Shown piece after piece: positions 44,601 to 53,749 of a DNA stretch of 64,000 nucleotides. The notes below the pieces were generated by a model that did no database searches, had not been told where the DNA came from, and saw nothing but the letters and a program-made list of their open reading frames with translations. The DNA is from Henricia sp. BOLD:AAB3569 (lineage: Eukaryota > Echinodermata > Asteroidea > Spinulosida > Echinasteridae), in the NCBI GenBank assembly GCA_037783545.1, contig JBBELK010000308.1, forward strand, positions 1-64,000, written 5' to 3'. The first letter of the stretch is position 1. Every line of letters starts with the position of its first letter. A program made the translations under genes and the position numbers.

Positions 44601-47600
44601 TTCGATGGAGTTTGATTTTGCAACCATATCCACTTAGGATTAAGCACATTGCCGGAAAGAACAATGTTATTGCAGACGCTCTGTCTAGAGTTTAAAAAAA
44701 GATCTATGCTCCATCAACAGTAAAGATTTTGATCAAAGTGTTTTTGATTAGTTTGGTAAAAAGTGTTTGAACCATGTGTTTACTGTAAGTGTTTAAACTT
44801 AACTTTATTGTAAGTTTGTGTAAAAGTTATAACGAAAATTTCCCAATGTAAATTTTCTTTTTGGGGGGAGGGGGGTGGGGGGGGGGGGGTGGAGATGTTA
44901 TGTACACACACAAAATAGGATGTTTGTAACTTGCATATACCCATTATATTCACACACAACTATGTGTGAATAACAGCTATAGCCGATTTTTGATACATTG
45001 TATAGTTTGTAACTAGTGTGAGATTGTACGGTTCGTGACCTTTGTCATACATTCCAGATTGTTCCATTGGATGTCTAGTAAACTCATTATATATTCATGA
45101 ATCTGATAGTGAATAACCAATGGAATTATTTAGTTGCATAATGTAATGACATCATAGGATTGCCTATGTGGGGGGAATTCCATGGGACATTATTACACGA
45201 GGTCAGATGACTGAGTGGTCGAACTTTCTCGGTTGTTACCGGAAGTTGAAAGTATTTTCTGGAATACTCTCAAAAGATTCAAACAGTATTTAAGTAAGCG
45301 ATTTTTGTAATAATTCAGCACTTCATAAGATATTCGGACTTAGCACAGCACTTCATAAGATCTCCGGACTTAGCACATCACTTCATAAGATCTTCGGACT
45401 TAGCACAGCACTTCATCAGATCTTCGGACCGTAGCACTGCTTTCGCCAAGTTTTGGACCGGATCACTGTCTTTTGGAAAGTTGTTTGTCGACGGAGTTTT
45501 ATCCACATTTGATCACCGAACTGTGTAGTTTCGGCGTGTTTTTCCTCTGGCGTTCATCCCGACAGAAGGAGTTGTTTTGTGACGAAGGATTTGCGAATTT
45601 TCGGACATTTTATGAACTGAGGAGTTCATGTTGTCGTCTCGAACTGTCGCAGCCTAATTTGTCGTCATAACCGTTTGCCAGAAAATTCGTGGAGTTGTCA
45701 GCCGTCCGTTTTCCAGTCAAGTCCTGCTTTAAAGTCCGTAAGATTATTTGTTTATATTGTATAAAATCTTAAGTGCTCACTGTTGACATTTTAAAACTTA
45801 ATCACTGTGCATTTGGTTTTGATTGTTGAGATCAGTACACAAATTATATAATTTCTTTGTTGTTAACATCAAAGTGATCTTGTTTGACTTATTGTCTCTT
45901 GTTTTTGGTGCGTTTCCATATTTTCGTATTCTTGTTGCGGTGTGGAATTTTCTGCACCGTAACACAAGAGACTGAGAGATGTAACATTATCGGTCAGTTA
46001 TGTGTATGACCACCTCTTGTGGCACCAGATTATGTAAGAGCCACTTAGGCAGGGTGTGCCACTCTGCCTGAAGTGACGTGCTGAGGTCCTTTACTTCTAG
46101 AGTAGTTTGGAAGATGCACGGATACAGTGGTAAGATCATCCTATCCTACACAGGTTTAATCATGTTGATAAGCCTACACAATTGGTTCTTTGGGAGGCAT
46201 TTAACTACGGGATTCTCCCACAAACAGAAAATTTTACAGTGTCATTGCTGTGGGAATCACCTGGACAAAATCACTGAAGTAGAGCAGTCTTGAAAGCTAT
46301 GTATCTATAGGGTCATAGCAATTTTATCATTTAGAATTTCAATGACTTTTCCAAGTATACTTTTTATTATCGAAGAATTTTTCATTTCGTTTCATTTTGG
46401 CTCCTTTGCTCTCTTTTTCAACAGTACTTCGTCATCTTGCTTATCCTTGTGATCTTGGAGCTCGTGGGGGGCATACTCGCCTTTGTCCACAAAACCAAAG
46501 TAAGTCAATTTACACTAAAGGGGTTACTTTTAATTTATTGTTAATTAGCTTTTACGTGTATAACATTTGCATAATGGCTGGCACCCTGAATTATTCACTT
46601 TCAAATGGAGCTGCAGTTTAAAAAGGCTCATACTATGCTGTTGTTGTCACGTGGTGCACTCGATTGCCTAGCAGCCAACAGTCGGGTTGCTTTATGCCAT
46701 TCTTTCCTACTGTGATACAAAAGATATGGCTGGTTTGCCTGCTCTGTGACAATTGTTGAGTCTTGAGAGACTTTGGGAATGTTGATCACTGATGTAACAG
46801 GGGACGTCATGCCAATTTATCCCATTTCACTCAGTACCCAAAAGTGACCATGTTGAATTTGACAATAGCACACAGTTCTTGATCTAAACAATCACTTGTA
46901 ATCTATATTTTGAGGATTCTACCTTGAATTTGTGTGTGTTTCAAGAAAATATGTTGAAAAACACTGAATGCCACACCTGCATTTGCACAAAAATCCCATT
47001 TGGTTGACTGTTGCTTCTGTATTTGTAAAAATAATGTAGGTTTATAATTTATCTTACTCAGCTGCTGGTATTTCTGTGAACTATATTGGCTAATAAAATT
47101 CATAAGTCTATAGACTATGTAAGTCTCGCGACAAAGGTCAAATCTGAGCTTCCGGGCATAACACGACTAAAACGCCTATTCCTATAACACGGGCGTGATT
47201 TTGTTTTTTGTCTATACATTTTTCTGTCCAATCTTAAGTATACAACCGACCCGAAAGTGATTCAGGTAACTAAAATGTTTTTTTTACAATATATAATACA
47301 TGCATAATTATCTCTAAAAACGATAACAATTGATTAAAATTTCGTGACCTGAATAAATTTCTCTGCTAGCATATTCTTCATCCAATTTGGAATGGATGAC
47401 CCAAGTGTGGATTCATGTGAAAATTAATGCTTTGAACTTGGGCACTCTAAAAAGCCTGTAAGCTCTACTTTTGGTGGATGGCGTTTCGCATATCGCTAGC
47501 GAGGTCTGTATCTATGTACACTGTGGGCCTACGTACGTCGGCTGCTGTGCGTGTTGCATATCTTTTGCTGCATGTAGTTTACGATCTTCAAAGATTGACT

Positions 47601-50600
47601 TGTCGGCTCAGAAAAGATCGTGAATTTTTGCATTTCGATTGCTTATTTTTTATTATATACCCCACTTCATCAATTGGAATGCAAGATTTTATTGGCACAA
47701 CTATAGAATACAGGGCCCACTATACTTCAATCTTAACGTCTCCGGAGACGGAGTCACCGTCACGCACTGACGCACATTCATATATTGCGCCCTCTCTAGA
47801 ATGAAATCAAAACATTCACAGACGTCTCCCGTCTCCGCGTCTCCGCGTCACCAGATACCCTCTTGCCCAGAATAATCGAGTCACACACGTCACGCACTTA
47901 CACATTCATATATTGCGCCCTCTTTGGAATGAACTGTTCAAGCGGCGCGCTCGGAAACGATCCCGTCGCCGGAGACGGAGTCGCGCACTTCTTTTATTTT
48001 AATTACCGACGAACTAATCCCCCCCCCCCACCCCACCCCCCCCCCCCCCCCCCACCCCCCATGGCGGCACGAGAGAGATGTTTTAAAAAAGGTAAATAAA
48101 GACCGGAAACAGTGACGTTTTTATTCAAAGTATTTTGGTGTCCAGAGAGGGCGCTTTTCTTTTAATTACCGACCAGATACCCCCCTCGAATTCAAAACAT
48201 TCACAGCCGTCTCCCGTCTCCGCGTCTCCGCCTTTCCAGAGACACTCTTGCCCAGAAAAATGGCGGCACGAGAGGGATGTTTTTAAAAAGGTAAATAAAG
48301 ACAGGAAACAGTGACGTTTTTATTCAAAGTACTTTGGTGTCCAGAGAGGGCGCTTTTCTTTTAATTACCCACAGTGGATACCCCCCTCGAATTCAAAACA
48401 TTCACAGCCGTCTCCCGTCTCCGCGTCTCCGCGTCTCCAGAGACACTCTTGCCCAGAAAAATGGCGGCACGAGAGGGATGTTTTTAAAAAGGTAAATAAA
48501 GACAGGAAACAGTGACGTTTTTATTCAAAGTAGCCTACTTTGGTGTCCAGAGAGGGCGCTTTTCTTTTAATTACCGACGGGATACCCCCCTCGAATTCAA
48601 AACATTCACAGCCGTCTCCCGTCTCCGCGTCTCCGCGTCTCCAGAGACACTCTTGCCCAGAAAAATGGCGGCACGAGAGGGATGTTTTTAAAAAGGTAAA
48701 TAAAGACCGGAAACAGTGACGTTTTTATTCAAAGTATTTTGGTGTCCAGAGAGGGCGCTTTTCTTTTAATTACCGACCAGATACCCCCCTCGAATTCAAA
48801 ACATTCACAGCCGTCTCCCGTCTCCGCGTCTCCGCCTTTCCAGAGACACTCTTGCCCAGAAAAATGGCGGCACGAGAGGGATGTTTTTAAAAAGGTAAAT
48901 AAAGACAGGAAACAGTGACGTTTTTATTCAAAGTACTGATCGGTGTCCAGAGAGGGCGCTTTTCATTTAATTACCGACGGGATACCCCCCTCCAATTCAA
49001 AACATTCACAGCCGTCTTCAGAGTGTCCCTTCTCGGACACTTTGTACTTCGGAGATTTTTTATAAAAGTAGAATAAAGCCCGATAACAATTCCGGTAACG
49101 AATTCACGGCACATTGGTGCTTTCGACCACCAGAGGGCGCTCATCTCCCGTCTCCCGTATCGCCGTCTCTGCTAGATGTTCGATCACATCGTCTACGACG
49201 TCTCCATTCAACTTTGAAAAGGTGCTGTCGCGTGGGCCCTGTATTCTATAGTTACTCCATTTTATTTACAGATACGCGTTTTGGGCCGTCTCAGTGAGTT
49301 TACAAAAACCTGCGTAAACAAAATAATCGAAGAATTTCGCTCGCGACGTGCGTTGAAGAGATAGGGTTTTAGTTTGTTTGTGCCCGGAAATAACAGTGGT
49401 CTCGCGCAGTCTCGTACGTTCGCGAGGTCAACTTACATTGTTTATATGGTAAAAAGGTCACTGATGTAATGCACCCATCAAATGCTCCACCCACCCCCCT
49501 CAGAGGTAGGGATTGTCACTTTTTGCGTGACAAAATCCCCACCCCTGGGACAAGATTTAGGTGACAAAAATCCCCACCCTCGGGTTCAAAACATGCGCGT
49601 CTTGTATACAAATGCACAGAGATTTTTATTTCAGTGGGTCAGAATCCCCACCCTGGGGCATAACAAATGTGACCATTGCAAACCCCCACCTAGAGGGTGG
49701 GGCAGCGCGGGGGGGGGGGGGGGGGGGGTACAATTGATAGGTGCATAACGGGGACGCCGTATTTCAACTTCATGGAATGACAAATATTTATTTCAATTTT
49801 GCAGATTGAAGACTTTATTCATGAAAACCTGGAAAAACAATTGGTTGAAATGTACGGCAAATACGACCAGAAAGCTATCACTGAGGCCATTGATGATCTG
49901 CAGATCAACGTATGTTGGTTTGTTGTTTCATTTCGCCAGTAAAGGCTTATATCATTTTGTAGATAGCTCCACAGATGCAGTGATACTTCAGAAAATCTTT
50001 AAATACATAAAATTAGTCTTTAACGACATATTAAATGATTGAAACCATTTAAAAACAGGAACAGCAGTGCTCATAGTTTACATTACTGAGGAATAATGTA
50101 GTTTCTGTCTAAACTTATGTCACTGTGAAATCATTGAGTCAATACGCAAAGGATTTAACAATGCCTATTGAGCTCGTGCCAATGACGTCATTTTGGGGGT
50201 CAATGCCGCGTCGTTGTTAAGGCGGATTCACACTATAGGCGGATTCACACTATCGCGGAAAAATCACACTTTCGCGCTGCGCTCACCGCATTGCATGAGC
50301 AATGAGAAAATCTTTAAATACATAAAATTAGTCTTTAACGACATATTAAATGATTGAAACCATTTAAAAACAGGAACATCGCTGATCTTTCCAAAATAGA
50401 AAATTCCACTCTGGTAACTTGGGGCTTCTCTGATACCTCATTGGCTGCGCATTGGAAAGGTCAGCGCACCGCGGTCAAAGTTCAACAGATTTGAACTTTG
50501 ACCCAGCTCAAAATGTTTTGCGCGTCGCGATAGGCCGCGCACAAGCGGCAAACCAGTTTGTGTACGAACCAATGGAACAGTGTGATTTTTCCGCGATAGT

Positions 50601-52909
50601 GTGAACGCCCCTTATCGCGGAAAAAATGCGTTACGCCCACCAGAGACACACACAACGCGCACGCACATCGCTTCCACAATGACTCAGCATTATTTGACTC
50701 CCAAAATGGCGTATTTGTACGGGGTCAATACTTGTATTGGTACGCCATCCGTCCGATAAAGGGTGCTTTCGTAACTCACGCACCGAACAAGACAAAGTAT
50801 AGCTGATATTAAAGGTATTGCGTATAAATTTAGATATCCCCCGACTACAGTTTAATTGCCTTGTGGAAGTTTCAGCCATACAGATGCAGTAAAATACTTC
50901 AGAAAACCTGACAAATTTACGTATGTTTTCTATGTGTATGAATGACTAGTAATACGTTGTCTGCAGACAATTTTTTGAAGGGCACGTTTTCCCGCAAAGG
51001 TACCATTTTACACGGAACAAAATCATGTGGTGTTTTTTAATTGCTATGTATAATAACGATTTTTAGGTTTTTTTTCTGGTTAATTCGTGAAGTAAAATGT
51101 TGGGTAGAAAAAAATAACTGCTGTATTGGGGCTTTAAAAGTTATGCATGTTTTTTGCGTTGTGTAATGGTACATACAAAATGTGTGCGGACAATTTTTTT
51201 AAAGAAACTAACTTCAAGGAGTAATTGCTATGAACACTTTTAGTCGGGATTTGCTTGACTGTCAACTCATGAAGTAAAATTTTGGATCAAAGACAAGTGG
51301 GAAAATCTGATCTTTTGCGAGTGTGAACGCGACTTGTTTTGGGGTGTTTTTTTTTCAGGAGATGTGCTGTGGTGTTCATAACTATACGGTCTACGAAGAC
51401 AGTTATTTCCGGAAGCACAACCCTACCCAAAGGGTTCCCAAAAGTTGTTGTAAAAAGGAATTTCGAAGCTTCCAAGAAAACTGTAACGGAATCACCGCGG
51501 ATTTGAAAATGATCAACGAAAATGTAAGTTTGCAGACAAAACGAGGCCGATTCAACCTGCAGTGGGAGGACTCTCGAGACGCGTGGGGGCAGCAAACAAA
51601 CCAAATTATTTTTCTGTGTAGAATCACAGAAAGAGGGCGCTGTTTGGAATTGGGCATGTCACTTTAAGAACACACAGCAAATAAGCCAAAACAACATGAC
51701 TTCAAACTGGGATTGTGGAAAATCGCTGCAGTTTCCAGTCTTAGTTTTCATCTGGCCGACATGTAAAACAAACTCAAACAATCATGGGTTACAAAAGTTT
51801 AATCAGCAAGTCGGAGAAAATACTGAAATCTTGTGCACAGTTGAATGAGATTTCCTGTTTTCCTAATGTGACATCACAGCCTTGCTCATGAATATGTACA
51901 TTTTTATTAGCATAAAAATCAAAATCCTTGATTTTAAGCCCTAAAATATATTTCATATTTTTTTGGTGTACTTGACAGTGTTTGTTTGAGATTTGTTTGA
52001 TATTGTTAGAATTTTAGTGGAAACTTTCTTTTAAAAATGGATTCGAATCTGAATCAATTCCAAAATTGTTGGAATAGCAATATTTGATCTTGGATGTTTT
52101 ACTTGTTTTAAATCAACAGGGTTGCATGAAGAAATTGATCGATTTTGTTAAGGACAAACTCGTGTGCATCGGAGTCAGCGCATTGGTCTTACTGCTCGTG
52201 CAGGTAAGACATATCGACCGTACTGATCTTTATAGAGCATTTGCACCGGTGGCCATATTAGGGGCAGGTTCTCTTTTTTGAATGGCGTGAGAATAGATCC
52301 ACGAAGTACCTACTTGATTCATGCATGACGCGTTTTCGTTACTCCGGAGTATGCATGCACGCGCACTGCACTCCGGTCACATTACACGAACGGAAAGTGT
52401 CCAGTCCGCATGCGCGAATCAAGATGGCCGTCTCTTGCCATGACTGCACAGATAAACGCTATTTCACTGCTCACAAGAAACTGAAGAAAATACAGGCGTA
52501 CAGTCGTGAGAACCTCTGCGGAATCATTGATGCCGTCTAGAACAAACCTTAGTGATTTGTTGTTTTAGTTATTGAGCAAATTCACCTAAAATTCCACCCA
52601 TATTCCGCCATCTTTGTACAAATCACATGACACTTGTCAGGAGTACGAGCACACTCACCATTTGTCAGGGAGTAGTGAGAACATACTCTATACTGATCCG
52701 AGTTTCATTATTCTTGCCGTTTGCGCGCGCAGGAGTGTACTCGTGTTGACACAAGTACACGCTCGAACGCCGCCAAATGCTAGCTTTTACCGGGGATTTT
52801 TAGACGGCCGTTTAATGTTTCAAACTTCTATTTTTAATTCTCTTTGCAGATCACAGCCATGGTTACGTCTTGCTGTTTAATCCTCGAAATCAGCGATCTT
52901 CGAGTGTAG
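32548..52909 (+). CDS. Tetraspanin B (7 coding exons, 247 aa)
   Basis: Four-pass membrane organiser of the tetraspanin superfamily, spliced from seven phase-0 exons. ATG is at 32548-32550 and TAG at 52907-52909. TM1 spans roughly residues 8-33, TM2 50-70, TM3 86-106 and TM4 217-240. The large loop carries CCG at 148-150, a PKSCC (C175, C176), C187 and GC (C202). That is a six-cysteine pattern of the CD151/CD63 type. Possible N-glycosylation sequons are N-S-S in the small loop (about residue 35) and N-Y-T just after CCG (N153). The N-terminus is short (MPMHCGAKL), as is the tail after TM4. Exon lengths 2, 3, 4 and 6 match tetraspanin A exactly, so the two are paralogues. Intron 2 is 12.4 kb and full of retroelements. 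Confidence 0.93.
32770..33524. mobile_element. 755-bp TIR element in intron 1 of tetraspanin B
   Basis: The ends TTAAGCCGTGGTTACACAGA and TCTGTGTAAACACGGCTAA are inverted copies. Both are followed inward by GACCGATTTwrGTCGGCCG-type sequence. A nested set of inverted CCAAGTCGACTTGG words fills 33080-33385. No ORF of note is present. It fills most of the 1.2-kb intron. Confidence 0.82.
33804..34001 (+). CDS. Tetraspanin B exon 2
   Basis: It encodes 66 residues: the end of TM1, the small loop (GEDSSTLPAV) and TM2 (CGIIIGVGCFILPVTTLGY). The acceptor is TTTTCTCATTCAG and the donor is GTGAGT. Confidence 0.94.
34052..34266. mobile_element. 215-bp MITE abutting an LTR fragment
   Basis: Left GGGGTCCAATGTTGGTGTCC...GTTACA is inverted at TGTAACGGGGGACACT...TTGGACCCC on the right. 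LTR homology starts at the next base, so this element probably replaced or interrupted the LTR's first ~55 bp. Confidence 0.75.
34267..34480 (+). mobile_element. Left piece of a split Gypsy LTR
   Basis: 34267-34480 aligns with 44951-45163 of the 3' LTR (TTCACACACAACT..., TGATACATTGTATAGTTTGT, CATCATAGGATTGC). In the 3' LTR the next bases are CTATG; here the match stops and resumes at CTATG 39156. The two pieces are therefore one 5' LTR split by 4,675 bp. Confidence 0.85.
34481..35440 (+). pseudogene. 5'-truncated LINE reverse transcriptase fragment
   Basis: This is the C-terminal part of a non-LTR retrotransposon ORF2. One open frame runs from 34481 to the stop at 35416. It has the catalytic LLYADD box at about 34557-34574, the thumb-region motif FTYLGSVISND and the family-typical tail RRPGRPKLRYKDVVKRHL. 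The frame is unbroken, but endonuclease and most of the palm domain are missing. It starts exactly at the breakpoint in the split LTR, as expected for target-primed insertion with 5' truncation. No poly-A tail is seen. The clade is not assigned. Confidence 0.88.
35463..35500 (+). repeat. 38-bp direct repeat, left copy (right copy 38755-38792)
   Basis: AGGTATGACTGTTCAATGGA and the following 18 bp recur at 38755-38792 with one mismatch. The repeats flank the block that contains MITE F and the minus-strand Gmr1-like fragment. Confidence 0.85.
35515..35972 (+). mobile_element. MITE family F, copy 1
   Basis: The termini CTTAAAGTTGCATTGCCCGT and CGGGAAGTGCAACTTTAAG are inverted. The centre (35670-35765) is a long palindrome of alternating purine-pyrimidine words (TGTGCGCGTACACG / CATGTACGCGCACATGTA). 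A second, inverted copy lies at 63160-63574. Confidence 0.88.
35973..36404. other. A/T-rich tract with poly-T
   Basis: This is A/T-rich sequence downstream (in minus sense) of the Gmr1-like pol fragment. It includes a ~20-bp poly-T at 36209-36230. It may contain LTR remnants, but no second copy is in the window for comparison. Confidence 0.4.
36405..38540 (-). pseudogene. Gmr1-like Gypsy pol fragment: INT(part)-RT-RNase H
   Basis: In minus-strand order: the end of the integrase core (YHHQTNGIVER), the linker DSPHEQLGFSPFELLFAHDV, the GPY/F module (GWQGPYKIVKRLG), then reverse transcriptase with FGFKNAPACYRRMM and FLDD, and RNase H (QTDASEKAVGAVLSQ). The main frame 36567-38132 is open for 521 codons (GPY/F about residue 44, FLDD 305-308, RNase H Asp about 455). 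Integrase therefore precedes RT. Breaks: the integrase core is cut by a SINE at 38540, a 29-bp tandem duplication (38086-38143) shifts the frame, and the last RNase H residues (36405-36570) are in another frame. No LTRs were found. Confidence 0.9.
38540..38662 (-). mobile_element. tRNA-derived SINE, copy 2
   Basis: On the minus strand GGTTGGCGTACGGGTTC is followed by CACCTCTGGGGTCCCGGGTT and a B box (GGTTCGAATCC), then GACCGCGTGGGTTTTCCCC. This matches the plus-strand copy at 16032-16140. It truncates the integrase of the adjacent pol fragment. Confidence 0.82.
38663..39155. other. Inserted sequence of unknown origin
   Basis: This is the remaining part of the insertion in the split LTR. It includes the right copy of the 38-bp direct repeat (38755-38792). 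Nothing else is recognised. Confidence 0.4.
39156..39954 (+). repeat. Right piece of the 5' LTR
   Basis: This aligns with 45164-45964 throughout, ending CTGCACCGTAACA in both. It contains five tandem 30-bp units (CAGCACTTCATAAGATCTTC...) at 39301-39450, against four in the 3' LTR. A TATTTAAG just upstream (39272) could be the LTR TATA element. Confidence 0.92.
39958..39974 (+). promoter_or_regulatory. Primer-binding site
   Basis: TGGGGGCCTGTCCGGG begins a few bases after the LTR end. It closely resembles the tRNA-Pro-type primer site of many gypsy and retroviral elements; the tRNA identity is inferred. Confidence 0.7.
40093..41245 (+). pseudogene. gag with SCAN-like capsid and zinc knuckle (broken)
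   Basis: This is the structural gag of the Gmr1-like element. It starts MASTSQFDAQAF and is interrupted by TAG at 40234-40236. It continues with an E/K/R-rich coiled coil holding a tandem 13-residue repeat (EKLRLEFERQENQ), then a capsid region with the motif PEAYRQKFR. After a frameshift near 40890-40915 it continues with LMEEFKNSVP and IKTHLEEHQ. These two blocks are similar in order and spacing to the SCAN domain of vertebrate zinc-finger proteins. A CCHC knuckle follows (CEYCHKMGHSK). Its last Cys is in another frame because of a second frameshift near 41235. Confidence 0.82.
41425..41954 (+). pseudogene. Retropepsin-like protease region
   Basis: The frame at 41425-41817 has the aspartic protease active site LRDTGASQSL (Asp about residue 17) and a C-terminal LLGNDVAGG, matching the flap and ILG-type motif of Ty3/Gypsy proteases. 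The following linker (EEFPEIFPECAVT) is in a second frame (41751-41954), so at least one frameshift separates protease and integrase. Confidence 0.8.
41966..43283 (+). pseudogene. Integrase (HHCC, D,D-35-E core, GPY/F)
   Basis: The N-terminal zinc domain (HEIPVAGHLG ... NFCKT) has a TGA at 42278-42280 exactly where the second zinc Cys is expected. The core follows in 42293-43066 with VDCVG (first Asp), SDQGSNF (second Asp) and GALERYHQ (Glu), 35 residues between the last two. The C-terminal GPY/F module (FSGPYCVKKKLNDVNY) is in a third frame at 43035-43283. The module precedes the reverse transcriptase instead of following it. Confidence 0.9.
43284..44695 (+). pseudogene. Reverse transcriptase and RNase H (broken)
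   Basis: The RT N-terminus is spread over frames in 43284-43560 (APYRLNPDKLSKVREEI). It continues at 43530-43778 (VPKPDGTLRFCIGYRKVN, KIDPLKGYWQVPL) and at 43775-44281 (FGMKNAPATFQRMM and the catalytic YIDD box). A TGA at 44279-44281 precedes RNase H in the same frame (DANDVGVGAVLLQ, STIEKEALGLVLAL, YTDHNPL, final ADALSRV). The polyprotein ends at 44695, about 170 bp before the polypurine tract. Confidence 0.9.
44863..44895 (+). promoter_or_regulatory. Polypurine tract
   Basis: A G-rich run with only two T interruptions ends GGAGA directly before the 3' LTR start (TGTTATG). It would prime plus-strand DNA synthesis. Confidence 0.82.
44896..45964 (+). repeat. 3' LTR (1,069 bp)
   Basis: It begins TGTTATGTACACACAC after the polypurine tract and ends GCACCGTAACA. 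It contains four 30-bp CAGCACTTCATAAGATC units (45316-45435) and an extra ~26 bp at 45747-45772 absent from the 5' LTR. Its left part matches 34267-34480. Confidence 0.9.
46425..46499 (+). CDS. Tetraspanin B exon 3 (TM3)
   Basis: It encodes 25 residues, YFVILLILVILELVGGILAF onward. The acceptor is CTCTTTTTCAACAG and the donor is GTAAGT. It is the first exon after the 12.4-kb retroelement-filled intron. Confidence 0.93.
46500..47698. other. Intron 3 of tetraspanin B, first part
   Basis: There are no coding signals or repeats that I can support. Confidence 0.4.
47699..49253. mobile_element. 1.55-kb TIR element carrying a ~202-bp tandem array
   Basis: The ends AACTATAGAATACAGGGCCC and GGGCCCTGTATTCTATAGTT are perfect inverted repeats that extend to GGGCCCAC. 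Inside, units with CCGTCTCCGCGTCTCC, AAAATGGCGGCACGAGAG, GTGACGTTTTTATTCAAAGT and CAGAGAGGGCGCTTTTC repeat about every 202 bp (AACATTCACAG at ~47810, 48196, 48396, 48601, 48800 and 49001). A poly-C tract lies at 48019-48060. It lies in intron 3 of tetraspanin B. Confidence 0.85.
49469..49746. mobile_element. MITE with long poly-G tract
   Basis: ATGCACCCATCAA on the left is inverted at TTGATAGGTGCAT on the right. The interior repeats AATCCCCACCC words and ends in a ~20-bp poly-G (49709-49728). It ends about 60 bp before exon 4 of tetraspanin B. Confidence 0.75.
49805..49909 (+). CDS. Tetraspanin B exon 4
   Basis: It encodes 35 residues of the proximal helices of the large loop, beginning IEDFIHENLEKQL and ending DDLQIN. 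The acceptor is TTCAATTTTGCAG and the donor is GTATGT. Confidence 0.92.
50238..50609. mobile_element. MITE containing a copy of nearby intron sequence
   Basis: Left AGGCGGATTCACACTATCGC and right GCGATAGTGTGAACGCC are inverted, followed inward by GGAAAAATCACAC. Positions 50306-50378 inside it match 49991-50063 outside it base for base over 73 bp. It lies in intron 4 of tetraspanin B. Confidence 0.8.
50840..51140 (+). repeat. Family A, copy 4
   Basis: TACTTCAGAAAACCTGACAA, TTGTCTGCAGACAATTTTTT and AAAGGTACCATTTTACACGG occur in family A order. Further fragments lie at 51175-51285. Confidence 0.72.
51359..51523 (+). CDS. Tetraspanin B exon 5 (CCG exon)
   Basis: It encodes 55 residues starting EMCCGVHNYT, with PKSCC and a further NC. 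The acceptor is TTTTTTTTTCAG and the donor is GTAAGT. At 165 bp against 174 bp in the paralogue, it differs only in the variable loop. Confidence 0.94.
52120..52203 (+). CDS. Tetraspanin B exon 6
   Basis: It encodes 28 residues: GCMKKLIDFVKDKL and the start of TM4 (VCIGVSALVLLLVQ). The acceptor is AAATCAACAG and the donor is GTAAGA. Confidence 0.93.
52850..52909 (+). CDS. Tetraspanin B exon 7 (terminal)
   Basis: It encodes ITAMVTSCCLILEISDLRV then TAG. The juxtamembrane CC is a probable palmitoylation site. The acceptor is TCTCTTTGCAG. The tail is much shorter than in tetraspanin A. Confidence 0.92.
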   Translation: MTAMVTSCCLILEISDLRV

Positions 52910-53749
52910 CACACCGGTCTCGCGGGGGCGCTATAGTGGCAACCCTGTTTTTAGTTTGCACACCCGAATGGCGTCCATGCGATTGCCAGTTATCCATCTT
53001 GCGAAGATTTTATATTACGCGACGCTGTATTATAATTATATAGTCTCTAATGGCCACTATCGGGGTATGAGTATATAAATGGGGACATGTTATCATGTGC
53101 GTACTTGTGAATGAAACTGAAATTGTAGACTTATTAAGCAAGCTTGAAAAGTGGGATGGGGAAAATTTCACACACACGTTTTATTTTTGGGGGGGGGGGG
53201 GGGGGGCGGGTGGGGGGGGGGGGGGGGGCGTGGCGATGTCACGTGCCCTTTCCCCGTGTCCGAGACACAAATTTTGTTTTATTAAATTAATTTAGAGCAC
53301 AATAGAAAATACATTGTAAATATGTAATTTCGTGTTTGATCTTCCATTAATTTTTAACATTTTCTTGACCTGTATAAAACTAGTGTGTCTTTGAAGACAG
53401 AAATTGTTCAACTGAAATTACTGTAAATGCGTGAGTTATTTTTAGTAGTATAAGCAGTAAGGATTTTAAATATATTTTATCGGCTAAACGACAAAATGGT
53501 TTACACACAGCACGGACTAGGCCAAACCATGCAGCGGTGGGGCAAGCCCACTTCGTCGCAGCATCTGAATGTGAACACATCTTTTTGTGAACACATCGTT
53601 ATTAGTAGAGTCATTTTCATGGAATCTGTGACCATTTTTAGCATACCTTTTTTTCTTGATGGATTTGATGAAAAGGACAAATTTTAAGAAAAAATAGCTC
53701 CCATACACCTCCCAGAAGTGACGGCTAACTTTTTTATAGCACGTTTTCC
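52910..53749. other. 3' flank of tetraspanin B with poly-G tract
   Basis: It presumably includes the 3' UTR, but no polyadenylation signal is clear. A ~40-bp G-rich tract at 53189-53230 is broken by a C and a T. No coding region is seen. Confidence 0.45.

Larger units (their letters stand above)
39156..45964 (+). mobile_element. Gmr1-like Gypsy LTR retrotransposon (degenerate)
   Basis: The order is 5' LTR (right piece 39156-39954), primer-binding site, gag, protease, integrase, reverse transcriptase, RNase H, polypurine tract and 3' LTR (44896-45964). The integrase lies upstream of RT, the arrangement described for Gmr1-like Ty3/Gypsy elements of deuterostomes and unlike standard Gypsy. Several stops and frameshifts make it inactive. 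It lies in intron 2 of tetraspanin B in the sense orientation. No clear target-site duplication was found, probably because the 5' end is rearranged. Confidence 0.9.
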
